DNA of 64,000 nt, taken from positions 3,618,501-3,682,500 of the forward strand of contig CM066988.1 of the NCBI GenBank assembly GCA_033977485.1, in the 5' to 3' direction. The notes beneath the pieces are model-generated. The model did not search any database and was not told the origin of the DNA. It saw only the letters and a list, made by a program, of their open reading frames with translations. A program made the translations under genes and the position numbers. This DNA comes from Hydrangea macrophylla (taxonomy: Eukaryota; Streptophyta; Magnoliopsida; Cornales; Hydrangeaceae). Below, piece by piece: positions 52,871 to 64,000 of the stretch. The stretch's first letter is position 1, and the number at the start of each line of letters is the position of its first letter.

Positions 52871-53555
52871 ACTGTTTCTTTATCAAATTAATACAATATA
52901 AACTTCGAAAAAATCAAAAAGAGTAAAAATGGGTTAATTTCCAATATTTCCAAACAGAAACTTCCTTTTCACTGTAGTTAAATTATTAGAAAGTATTGCC
53001 GTGTGGTTACGAACTTTATTTTTGTTCTTTTCTTTTCTTTTTTTTTTTTTTTTGAAAAAAGGGTTAATTAAAACAAAAAAAAGATGTGTAAAAAATGTAT
53101 TAGGGATGTATCCTAAAATTTACAATATGCTTAACAACGTGGCATTGGCCAAAAGCCAAAACTGAAACCAAACCAATCAAACAAGTGCATGGAAGAGTCA
53201 AGACTCCCCCAAAACAAAATCCTACTAAAAAGTAAAAAAAAAAAAATTTGCCAAACATGCATTAGGACTCATATAAGCCATTGGGACCCAATAAACGCCA
53301 TGGCATCAAAAGGCCTAAAGTGGTAACATAACAACCGCATGCTCCATGAAATAAAAAATATTGAAATTAAGTCCTTGGCAAGCTATCAACATAGAGGTCA
53401 TCACATAGGCGGCGCACACTTTGGTCCGTTTGGGCGGTTGGGTGTATATGCACCCAATCCAATCTCAGCCATTGGGTGAAGGATGCTCCTCCTCTTAGTT
53501 GTCCACGTGTAGAAGTCCATTTGGAAATAAAATCACAGTAGTTTTGTATTATTTT

Positions 53556-53557
<2 letters not shown>

Positions 53558-53609
<52 letters not shown>

Positions 53610-53668
53610 ACTCCCAGTAGCAGGTAATCTCTCTCTTTCTCTTAACTCCCAGTAGCAGGTAATCTCTC

Positions 53669-53722
<54 letters not shown>
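53558..53722. repeat. (TC)n microsatellite array
   Basis: TC runs at 53558-53607 and 53684-53722, with a repeated TACTCCCAGTAGCAGGTAATC segment between. Copy 2 has only a short CT run near 56961. Confidence 0.85.
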
Positions 53723-53726
<4 letters not shown>

Positions 53727-54958
53727 CTCCCATTTCTCATTTCATCCATGACCCAATCAAACATTGCACATTTTAGGTACAAGTCTTAATTCGCATCACT
53801 GACTCATCCCACAATCTCCTTACTGCAACATAAGATCAGTCTCACCCGTTTGTCTATATATACACAAGCAAGAAACTCACCCCTTCGAATGGTAAACATA
53901 TGACAAATTTTCTTGCAACAAAATAAAGTTTATGAGAGGAGGAAAAGAATTCAATCATATACAAGCTCAACAAAACATTCCAACCAAAATATAAAAATAA
54001 ACAAACAAACGGCTTGCAAATTGTTGTTACCCATTTTAACGGAAAGTAGAAAGAATTAAAAGGTTGCTATAATAGTGGCCAAATTTAATCAATAGTATTG
54101 ATGTGCTTTTCTTCCATAATATTAATATAAAATGATTATTTGAATAATAGAACACCGTTAATGGGATGGATTGAGTTACAACATTTGGCTTGATTGTGCA
54201 TGACCATTATTCACTGTCATTCCTTGCTTAATTGCTTTATTATAACTCTTTCCAATCCTTTTGAACATGTTAAAGAAGTTTAAACTCATCTCTCTATGCG
54301 TGTGTTTATATATTATCTATAATGCATAAACATGAACGTATGTAGTTATCTCATAGTATACTATGGTAAAAGCATTGTATCGGTTGCAAATAAGCATAAA
54401 TTAATTGAATTGATTCTCCTCCTCATGTACCTAGGTGCGGCCCCCTTCCATAGTTTGTGTACTAAAACTCACAAAGTTACATTTGTATGAGACTTTTAGT
54501 CTTTCAAGTATAGCATAAGTTTAAAAAAAAAATTTAAAAAGAAAGAAAGAAAGAAAGTAAGAAGAATAAAGAAGAAAGTGAAAAAAAAAAGTCTTTCTGC
54601 AAGTATAATATAAGTTAAAAATAAATCAATAAAAAAATAAAGAAAGAAAGAAGAATAAAGAAGGGAGTGAAAAATAAAATAAAATAAAATAAAAAATGCC
54701 ATGTTGCAAAAAGGAAAGATATGTGGAACAGGTGCATAAGAAAGTTGAAAATGTACGATTAATAAATCGGTGAGAGAATTTATAGCCAAAAAAGCCTTTG
54801 AAGAGTGGAAAGATCTCCTAGAATTAGTTAAAAAGAAATGAATGGAAAAATAAACAAAAGAAAAGAAAATGTAAGAATTGCCACATGGTAAAAAAAAATC
54901 ATAGAAAATGCCACTTGGCACGTTGTGGGAAGGCTTTTGGCCTTACTCTTTATATATA

Positions 54959-55991
54959 CTAGTCGATAACATTTGATATGCACGGGCTGTATTGTGATGG
55001 ACTGATTTAAAAAATTAAGTGTTATAAATAAAATAAAAAAAACTAAATTTTAGCTTGGTAAACAACGAGATTAATTAGATTATCCATCTGAACCTATTTC
55101 TAGGGGGATAACCTCTCCACTTCAGCACATCATTCAAATATGTGAGAGGGAATAGATAATGACGTGGAATACCCGTTGCATCCAACATTTACTCCACGTA
55201 CTTGCCCCTTTTCTTTTTCTGAATTTTTACCCAAATACATAATTTTCTCTCTTTTCTGCCAAGGTATCAAAACTCTTCTTCAAATCATAAATCAATTATA
55301 CTTCACTATTTCGTATTTTTTTTAACAGAACATCATATATTCATTCTGCCAACACAGTAAATTATAAAAACGAAAAATATTGCAAAAGACCTGCTAAATT
55401 ACGTGCATGTGAGTGAAAAAGCCAATAGGTCCTCAACCGAGCCAACTTTACAGAGATATAAGGATGCCAGTGAAAAGAGAAAGACTAAAGTGAACTAATT
55501 TATGGCATGTATCGATCTTTCTATAATACAACTATTATATCATATTGTTGTGGGTTTTTTTTTTTTTTTTTTTTTTCGTGTGTTGCAGGGAGGGGGGGGG
55601 GGGGGGGGGGGTGTGTTGGTTGGGTTTAGTGGAAGAAGAGCATTTCCTTAATTTATCTCTCTATAGTCATCTACACATACATATATGTATAGCATGTATA
55701 TATATACATATGCTTCTGGTAAAAAAATGTGAAATGTATAGAGAAGGTGAATGGACATTTATGGGGAAAATACTTTGAATTAGAAATACATGACTCTTCA
55801 TCTTTTGTAGTTATGTGAAAAGGACTACCACAAAGACCTTTCAACTTTCATGACCTAGGATATAAAAGAAAGAAAAAAAAAAGAGGAAAATAATAGAAAA
55901 TGTACATGTGAAAAAAAGAAAATAATAGAAGATGCCAAGTGGCGTTCTGTATGAAGGCTTTTTGCCTTGAAATTTAGACAGGTATAATAGA
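54959..55991 (-). mobile_element. Helitron-like segment in duplication copy 2
   Basis: Same ends as 51542-52571, so the element predates the duplication. It contains an expanded poly-T and poly-G run at 55555-55612. Confidence 0.45.
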
Positions 55992-56839
55992 TGAGTTCTT
56001 GTATGGTTTAGAATTGTCACAAGAATTGGAGTGAGCCCGTCACATCAGGTCATTATACTAATGTGGTGTGACGGTTTAATTGTATGGCGATATGTGACTT
56101 TTTTAAAAAGATAAAAATGACATGTATAAAAGTTGTGTCTATGGAAATAGGGAGCATGATTATTTAAAATTCTGTAAAGAGATCTCATTTTTCGTATTCT
56201 TTCAAATGGCACATATCTTCATGTAATTAAGACATCACACGTTTGCATGACGACGTGGTGTGACGGACCCATTGAATGATTTCTCCAACAACTGTTTCTT
56301 TATCAAATTAATACAATATCAACTTCGAAAAAAATCAAAAAGAGTAAAAATGGGTTAATTTCCACTATTTCCAAACAAAAACTTCCTTTTCACTTTAGTT
56401 AAATTATTAGAAAGTATTGCCGTGTGGTTACGAACTTTATTTTTGTTCTTTTCTTTTCATTTTTTTTCGAAAAAGGGTTAATTAAAACAAAAAAAAAAAA
56501 GATGTGTACAAAATGTATTAGGGATATATCCTAAAATATACAATATGCTTAACAATGTGGCCAAAAGCCAAAACTGAAACCAAACCAATCAAACAAGTGC
56601 ATGGAAGAGTCAAGACTCCCCCCACAACAAAATCCTACTAAAAAATAAAAATTATTTGCCATACATTAGGACTCATATACGCCATTGGGACCCACTAAAC
56701 ACCATGGCATCAAAAGGCCAAAAGTGGTACCATAACAACCACATGCTCCATGAAATACAAATTATTGAAATTAGGTCCTTGGCAAGCTGTCAACATAGAG
56801 GTCATCACATGGGCGGCGCACACTTTGGTCCGTTTGGGC

Positions 56840-56865
56840 GGTTTGGGTGTATATACACCCAAACC
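56840..56865. repeat. Perfect 26-bp palindrome
   Basis: GGTTTGGGTGTAT followed by its exact reverse complement. The equivalent site in copy 1 (about 53437-53461) is imperfect. Confidence 0.85.
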
Positions 56866-57132
56866 AATCTCAACCATTGGGTGAAGGATGCCCCTCCTCT
56901 TAGCCGTCCATGTGTAGAAGTCTATTTGGAAATAAAATCACAGTAGTTTTGTACTATTTTCTCTCTCTCTCTCTCTAGCTCTTTTCCCTCCCATTTCTCA
57001 TTTCATCCATGACCCAATCAAACATTGCACATTTTAGGTACAAGTCTTCTCATTACTGACTCATCCCACAATCTCCTTACTGCAACATAAGATCACTCTC
57101 ACCCCTTTGTCTATACATACACAAGCAAGAAC

Positions 57133-57689
<557 letters not shown>

Positions 57690-58522
57690 ATTGTTCCATG
57701 ATTAGAAATTATTGTTCCATGATCATGAATTGTTGTTCCATGAACACAATTATTGTTCCTTGTTCAGTAATTGTTGTTCCATGAACACAAATTGTTTTTG
57801 CCTGATTAGGAATTATTCTTCTGTTTGAAATTATTATTCCATGATCAGTAACTGTTGTTCCATTATCATAAATAACAGTTCCATGATTAGAAATTGTTGT
57901 TCCATTATCAGAAATTGTTGTTCCATTATTAGAAATTGTTGTTCCATGATCAGTAATTGTTGTTCTATGAACACAAATTGTTGTTCTATGATTAAAAATT
58001 ATTGTTCCATTATTAGAATTCTTGCTCGATGATCATAAATTGTTGTTCCATAATCATAAATTGTTGATCCATGATCAATAACTATTGTTCCATGAACTTA
58101 CATTGTTTTATGATTAGAAGTTATTATTTTATGATCAGCAAATGTTGTTCTATTATCAAAAATTCAATTTTATCCACCTACTCATGCTTTTATGTGATTT
58201 AAGAAAGAGGTAAATATAAAGGACTTGTCGAGAACTTACCAGATTATTATTCTATGATCTGTAATTGTTGTTCCATTATCATCAACGGTTGTTTCAAGAT
58301 TACAAGCTGTTGTTCCATTATCAGTAACCGTTGTTCCAATGATTAGAAATTGTTGTTCCAATGATTGAAAATTGCTAATCCATGATTAGTAATTGTTGTT
58401 CCATGAACACAAATTCTTGTTCCATTATTAAAAATTGTTGTTCCATGATTTTTAATTATTATTCCATCTCAGAAATTATTTTTCTAAGACTAGAAATTAT
58501 TGTTCCACTATTAGAAATTGTC
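57690..58522. repeat. Degenerate minisatellite, TTGTTCCATGATTAGAAA units
   Basis: More than 25 units of about 20-24 bp, with TTGTTCCAT as the fixed part and ATGATTAGAAATT/AACACAAATT variants, broken at about 58155-58240. More units lie at 59035-59165. The Cys/Ser/Asn-rich ORFs are the repeat in translation. Confidence 0.8.
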
Positions 58523-58890
58523 CCCTTTATAACAAACACAAACACACACACATACACACACACACACACACACACAGAGATGCCTCGAAAGAAGAAGAGA
58601 AATGTGGCGGTCTTCAAAAAACATGAAAGAGAAGATATGTGCATAACAACTAAGCAAATTACACACATTGCACGTGCTAAAGCAGTGAAGGTGTGGAGGA
58701 TAGCTCATATCTACATAGCTACACTTACATATACATGTGAAAAGAACTTAAGAAGAAAGGAAACGTGCAAACCACGCTTCCACATACATGTGTGGAGAAT
58801 AGCGCATATTTACGCTTCTACATACATGCGAAAAGGACTTAAGAAGAAAGGAAAGGTACAAACCACACTCAAACTCATAGGAAAAACATG
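58523..58890 (+). other. (CA)n run followed by a two-copy 80-bp repeat ORF
   Basis: CA run at 58539-58575. An open frame from 58580 (MPRKKKRNVAVFKKHERE) to 58891 contains a duplicated segment (VWRIAHIY twice). I recognise no family, and internal repetition makes a real protein unlikely. Confidence 0.2.
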
Positions 58891-59163
58891 AATCCTAAGC
58901 ACAAGTAATCATAAAAGCTCATGAAACTCATAATAATCATGATTAATTTAATTCAAGTGTGTGTTTGTGTTAAGTTTTAAAATAGTGTTTATGAACACAA
59001 AATATTGTTTAATGATCTGTAATTGTAGTTTGGTTTTCACATATTGTTGTTTCATGATTATGAATTATTGTTCAGAGACATTAATTGTTGTTCCATGATC
59101 AACAATTGTTGGTCCATTTTCACAAATTATTGTTCCATGATTATGAATTGTTGTTCCAATAAA

Positions 59164-59760
59164 ACAAATTGCTAATATTGTACAAGATTTTATACATAAA
59201 TGTAGATCTCTTAATTTTGTGGCTGAGATTTCACAAATTAATATGACTGAGATTTAATGTAATTAAAGCAACTACCTACCCATAATTAATCACTCATACT
59301 TATACATCAAAACTCAAATTTGCTGATATTGTACAAGATTTTATGCATATATGTAGATCTCTTTATCTTATGAAAGGAACAAGTTTCTCTATAACTAATG
59401 TTGAAGTAATGTTGGGGACTAATACGACTGAGATTTAATGTAATTACAGCAACTACCTACCTTAAATCCTGTAATTATTAAGTACCACACCAAGTAGGTA
59501 TACCAATTGAAAAGCTTCCAACATTAATTTTGTGGAGAAACAAGTTTCTCTATTGCTGGAACAAACATAACATGCTTTTGGAACAACTGTTTATGGTCTT
59601 TGGAACAAAGTGGCTTTTGGAAAATTAATATGGTTGTGATTTAATGTAATTAATGCAACCAGCTACTCATAATAAATCACTCATACTTATACAGTAAAAC
59701 TCAAATTTACTAATATTGTACAAGATTTTATACATAAATGTAAATCTCTAACATGATTGG
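59164..59760. repeat. Three-copy dispersed/tandem repeat
   Basis: AATATTGTACAAGATTTTAT occurs near 59174, 59326 (one change) and 59711. GAGATTTAATGTAATTA and ACTCATACTTATACA accompany it in the same order with different spacing. Confidence 0.65.
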
Positions 59761-60043
59761 CACACAAACCAATCCACGGAGAACAAATATTTGTAACATA
59801 GAACAATTGTTTCATACCACAGAAGAAACATATAAAAGGGAACAACATTTCATAAGATGGAACAATCGTTCCTGATCAAGGAACAAACATCACCTGAGAA
59901 CCGGCCATAGCAGGTTTCCCTTGCATTTATTACGCGTCAGACAACCATCACTCCATTTATTGTGCGCCAAACAGCCATCACTTCATCCCAACTTTCCCTT
60001 TTTCCTCCACTCCAAGCTTGACAAGTGTTAAAGTGGTTTGGGG

Positions 60044-61504
60044 TAGGGGTGTCATTTGAAACAGAAATTCCGACTCCGTCCGATTCTGATCCAAAAAAGT
60101 CCGATTTTGGAAGCTAAAATTGAATTCCGAATTTTCGATTTTTTAAAATTTTGAAGAATTTTATAACGGAATCGATATTGTTTTAGGATTTCCGAAAATT
60201 CCAAAATTATTCCAAAATCACATTTTTCGGTAATTTTCCAATAATTTTTGAATTTTCTTCTAATAGGTATATATGCACGCTTGTTTTTAGTCAAATACAT
60301 ATAAATTTGTATTCTTTGTTCAGATCTATGTGAGATTTGTTTAGATTTTGTGAAAAGTTGGTATTCTTTGTTCAATCTGTGTGAGATATGTTTGTGGGTT
60401 TTGTTGAATCTGTAGGTCGATCTCTTTGAATTTTATAGAATTTGTATAGTGAATGCAATATTTTGAAAACCGAACTGTTCATCGAACCGGAAAAATGACT
60501 GGGTCACGGGTTAGTGGTTCAACCGTCGAGTTAACCGGAATCAAACTATGATGTCATAATTATATAATAAATTTATTTATTTATAATTATTAATAATTAT
60601 ATAGAATTACAAACATAATAACATCACACAAAAAAAAATTCAAAACTTATTTTTTCACATTTTCATACAATACATAGCATCAAAACAATTATTTTTTTTT
60701 AAAAAAACCTATGAAGTATGTACAGATGAGAAAGCCATATCACATTCATAAAAAAAAAAAAAAAAAACAAACAATAAAAAAAAACAAAAATCGCAAGAAA
60801 GGGCACTGAGTTTGAAAAATCTAAGATTACTTTGGAAAACTATATACACACAATTCCTTCCCACAATCAGTCCACAGCATGACAACACACAAAAAAGTGA
60901 AAAACACATGTCAAAATTCTAAGGAATCCCTGAATTCATCCAAAAGCACAATACCCATAAACTAATTTTCATAGATATAATACCCAAAAAAAGAAAAGAA
61001 TAAAGAGAATAAACAATTCGTACCTCAGGTCCTCAACTCAACCAAAGTTGAGGGGTGAGGCGATGGCACAAAGATGATGACGATGGCCAAGCTCCGGCGA
61101 CCAAAGTTCCTTGCATCATTGCATGCTTACAAAAGAAAAATAAGAAAAAAGAAACTTGAGAAAAACGAGACAATGAGAGGGAAGATAAGCAAAAAGGGAA
61201 AAGAGAAAATCTTGAGGGCGGCGTTAGTGGTGTCAGGTGAGAAAGGAGCCGACGTTGGTCAGAGTAGGTGGTGGCGACGTCGGTTGGGAAAGGGTTAGGG
61301 GGCACAGCCGCATAGGGGCTCGTTGGCCTGAAGGAAAAGAAATGAGAAACATTTTCGAAAATTTCAGAATTTCCGAAATTGGAAGGAATTTGGAATTTCC
61401 GAAATTTTGGAATAGGAATTGGAATTGATTTCTAGATTCCAAAAATTTTGAAATTTTTTTCGAAACACCTATTTCCGATCCGTTCCATCCGAATGACACC
61501 CCTA
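60044..61504. mobile_element. hAT-type non-autonomous element, 1461 bp
   Basis: Ends TAGGGGTGTCATT and, reverse-complemented, TAGGGGTGTCATT. Flanks GTTTGGGG (60036-60043) and GTCTGGGG (61505-61512) form an 8-bp duplication with one mismatch. Both sub-terminal regions are rich in inverted GGAATTTCCGAAA-like motifs. No transposase is seen; ORFs at 61033-61640 are not recognisable. Confidence 0.75.
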
Positions 61505-62160
61505 GTCTGGGGTATATACACCCAAACCACCCAAATGGACCAATGTGTTCTCCCAACCAAAAAGCATGCGTAGACCAAGGAAATGACTTTGGTATAGTTG
61601 GGTTTGGTGCTGTGCAAACTGTACTTCTCACAGTTTGCATAGAATTTTCACAAAATTAAAATTTTGTTTTTATAAAAAAAATTGTACAAATTATGAGAGG
61701 CATAGTATACATAGCACCAAACCAACTGTTCCTCAGTCATTTCCATAGACCAAGTCCATGGCTTCAAATGCTAACCGTTTAATGACCACGCGCACAAAGG
61801 TGCTTGACACCCGTTTATCATCAACCTTGGGACAAACCATCACTCTCCAGGCCTAGCAAGCCAAATCTGCAACCAAACACACTATGGGAGGAATGGTTCC
61901 ACACATCATCATCCATATCTAGAGATATATACCCCAACACCAGTCGCGAATAAACATTAAAAACGGGGGTGGAACTTAGCCAAAAAATGGGATCCCTCAA
62001 CTTACCAACCGGACCTCATATAAAACCCCAACTCACCAAGAATGGAGCAGAATACAAAAAATGAAATAGCTAATTGGCTTACCTGCTAGCAAAGCCTAAC
62101 GTAACCTGCTCCATTACCACATGACACCAAGGGACAATATTTATTTGTTGATGTCTGTTT
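61505..62160. other. Unassigned spacer
   Basis: No gene recognised. It begins with GTATATACACCCAAACC, related to the palindrome at 56840-56865. Confidence 0.45.
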
Positions 62161-62625
62161 TTTTTTTTTTTTTTTTTTCATTTTTTCAAAATTAGTCGAG
62201 CTGCTTAGAAAGCCCTCGCACACAATGTTCAATATAAGGCTCGGCTCGGCTCAACTCTTTTAATAAACAAGTCAAGCTCAAGCCTAGATTTTAGCTCGGT
62301 TAATAAAAGAGTCAAACTCAAGTACATATGAACTCGAGTAACTCAGAGCTCGTGAACAAGATATGTAAATGTCTTATATATAATTTTAGAGGACACATGA
62401 GCAAAGCTCAATCATAAAACAAGCCAAGCTCGTTTAAATGGACTTGAATTTCCGACGTGTTAGTAAGTTCGTGAATAGGTTTGATAAAAGGCTTGAATTT
62501 CAATCCAAGTTCGTTTAATAAACAAGCTGAAGCCATACCCAAGCCTAAATTTCAGGCTCGTTTAATAATCAAATCAAGCTCTCACACACATGAGGTCGGG
62601 TCGTGTTACGTGCCTAAATCGAGGA
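62161..62625. repeat. Repeat rich in GCTCGGCTCG / AAGCTCAAG motifs
   Basis: A poly-T run (62160-62179) is followed by many AGCTCG, AAGCTCAAGC and TTTAATAA(A/C)CAAG motifs, resembling decayed plant DNA-transposon ends. Boundaries not found. Confidence 0.4.
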
Positions 62626-62921
62626 GCTGGACATACAAAAACAAGTGAATGCACATGACTGTAAAGAGAAAAACTGTGGGTGCATTTACAGTTTCCCAAG
62701 GAATAATAGGACTGAAAAAATGTGGCCAGTCCAACTAAAGATTTCCATGAATATATTCATTATCACTTTCTATCAACTGTAGTGCAGTCATTTTATTGTA
62801 TGTTCTTTCTTTCCAGTCCAAAATTATGTTCCAACTACACAAATACAAAGTGCAAAACACACAGGAATAACCAGCATGAAAAGTAGCCAATTCAGCTAAT
62901 ATGAATTGCGTTTACTCCAAG

Positions 62922-63884
62922 TTGGAGATCCTCTTGAGAATGGACCTAAGCTCTTCATTTGCCTCAATCCCTATTCTCATGTGTTAATAATCAAAATGTC
63001 CAATATGTGTAAGATTGCATCCACTAAAATGAACAAATGCCGTTATATTTTACTAGGGAAAAAAAAATAAAAAAACCAAAATTGGGTTAATTACACACTG
63101 CACCCTCATAGTTTATACTTTGTACTTTGTGTTACTTTACCCCATAGTTTTCAAGTTGACACATTATACCCTGCATTTTCTAAGTTGTGCCAATTTGCAC
63201 CATGCATCAAAATTTGTCAGAATTGGTTATTGACGGAGGACAAAGTGATACAAATTAGAACCTTCCCATTATCACTTGTCAACTTCTAATTTTTGAGGGA
63301 CAAAGTGACACCAAGCTTAAAATACGAGGGTGCAGAGTGTAATTAGCCCAACAATAAGAGTGACAAATAATGAGGTTTATTGCTTAAAAGTTGAGTTACT
63401 AAAAGCATCAATACAAGATCACCATATAATACTTAGTCGAGAACCAAAAGAGGACGTGTAGGGAAATGAATTCAAACCACACAATCAATGAAAATAGTAC
63501 AAAATTACACATGCAAATTTGTTAGTGTTGTCAAACCATCCCAAATCTCGATTCATTTATTGAGAATATCGCAAAAGATGGTTTTGTACCTTATTGGTCT
63601 GGCTGCATTTAAGTCCAGCTTTAAGTGAACTCTCCAACATATTCAAAACCTCCAACAAAATCTCCACGATGCCTTCGAAGTTATCAAGAAAATCCCCAAA
63701 CAAGACTATCCTCCCAACTTCCAAGTTCCTGTTTAAAACCTAGTTGCAGAAAAAAGACGCATAAACATGCTATATCACATAAACCTACTGCTAAAGTAAG
63801 CAAAATGACCTTATTAGTCCCTAGCATTTTCCCATTATCCTTAAATAGCTTGAACTTCACAAACAATCGTTTGATCCTAACAAG
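62922..63884 (-). CDS. Partial spliced gene of unknown function (3' exons)
   Basis: Minus-strand exon-like blocks. 63884-63810 is 75 nt (VRIKRLFVKFKLFKDNGKM...), preceded by TGTTACAG and followed by GTCATT. 63739-63590 is 150 nt, in phase, with an upstream TTTTTTCTGCAACTAG acceptor and a downstream AAG|GTACAA donor; it includes EVGRIVLFGDFLDNFEG and LLEVLNMLESSLKAG. A probable last exon near 62975-62922 reads EANEELRSILKRISNLE then TAA. The join between the second and last blocks does not keep phase with the acceptor I see, so an exon may be missing. I cannot name the family. A MITE lies in the proposed intron. Confidence 0.4.
63082..63351. mobile_element. MITE with 23-bp inverted ends, 270 bp
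   Basis: TTGGGYTAATTACACWCTGCACC at 63082-63104 is inverted at 63329-63351, with two mismatches. Inside, GACAAAGTGA(T/C)AC repeats. The flanks are too A-rich to call a target duplication. Confidence 0.75.
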
Positions 63885-64000
63885 CTGTAACACTCAATAT
63901 TTTTTTATTCTCATTAATAAATAAATATTTCATTTTAATTCTATTTATAATATTTGTTTGGGGTCAAACCGTAATTTCCATAAATACTTACAATGGATTT

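Larger units (their letters stand above)
49671..53875 (+). repeat. Segmental tandem duplication, copy 1
   Basis: 4.2 kb collinear with 53886-57131. Shared landmarks include GAATGGTAAACATA, CTGTCATTCCTTGCTTAATTG, ACTAGTCGATAAC, GACAGGTATAATAGA and the final ACACAAGCAAGAA. Copy 1 alone holds the 801-bp insertion at 50049-50849 and a long (TC)n array. Confidence 0.9.
53886..57131 (+). repeat. Segmental tandem duplication, copy 2
   Basis: 3.25 kb, lacking the 801-bp insertion and most of the TC array of copy 1. At the empty site the sequence reads CCAATCCTTTTGAAC. Confidence 0.9.

Noticed and set aside
57690..58522. CRISPR-like regular repeats
   Set aside because: Units are degenerate and contiguous with no unique spacers, and the genome is clearly plant nuclear DNA.
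58580..58891. Basic protein gene starting MPRKKKRN
   Set aside because: Internal duplication, location between minisatellite blocks and no homologue that I recognise; kept only as a low-confidence note.

Overview
The window is nuclear DNA from a flowering plant, most likely a eudicot. It is AT-rich, packed with nested LTR retrotransposons, hAT- and Mutator-like non-autonomous elements, tRNA-derived SINEs and microsatellites, and has very few genes. I cannot name the species. The only complete cellular gene is an intronless family-1 UDP-glycosyltransferase of the UGT71 type (48006-49442, +). Two fragments of spliced genes seem to reach the window edges: a possible last exon at 66-218 (+) and three exon-like blocks at 62922-63884 (-). 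I could not name the product of either.

Left part (1-21 kb). After the edge exon comes a decayed Ty1/copia fragment (1-4.1 kb). Next is a rearranged Ty3/gypsy Tat-type block (4671-7735) with a broken plant-mobile-domain gene antisense between two LTR copies. It is followed by a hAT MITE with a perfect 8-bp target duplication, a foldback MITE, and a chromovirus 3' end. A SINE (9857-12618) is split by a young 2.45-kb non-autonomous LTR element whose two 595-bp LTRs differ at only four sites. A Ty1/copia element (12937-19348, -) is complete in outline but carries stops and frameshifts; its target duplication is AAATA.

Middle part (21-38 kb). A large non-autonomous Tat/Ogre-like retrotransposon (21303-36848) sits inside an older solo LTR. 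It has three LTR copies, a tRNA-Arg-type primer site, a broken gag and no pol. Its 4.6-kb noncoding part holds several tandem-repeat families and a hairpin motif that occurs three times. The middle LTR is cut short and fused to a second copy of the 5' host flank, including the TCGCT target site, which records an unequal recombination.

Right part (38-64 kb). This holds a GGCCCG-rich hAT element, SINEs, hairpin MITEs, a solo LTR nested in a TIR element, and a 2.1-kb Mutator-like element with arms of about 400 bp that ends 185 bp before the UGT start codon. Downstream of the UGT is a tandem segmental duplication (49671-53875 and 53886-57131). Each copy carries a Helitron-like segment, and only the first carries an 801-bp TGTCACGACCC insertion. 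Then come minisatellites and a second hAT element (60044-61504).

No operons, CRISPR arrays or origins are expected or seen. The UGT is the only gene whose sequence supports a current function, and its usual catalytic histidine is replaced by asparagine.
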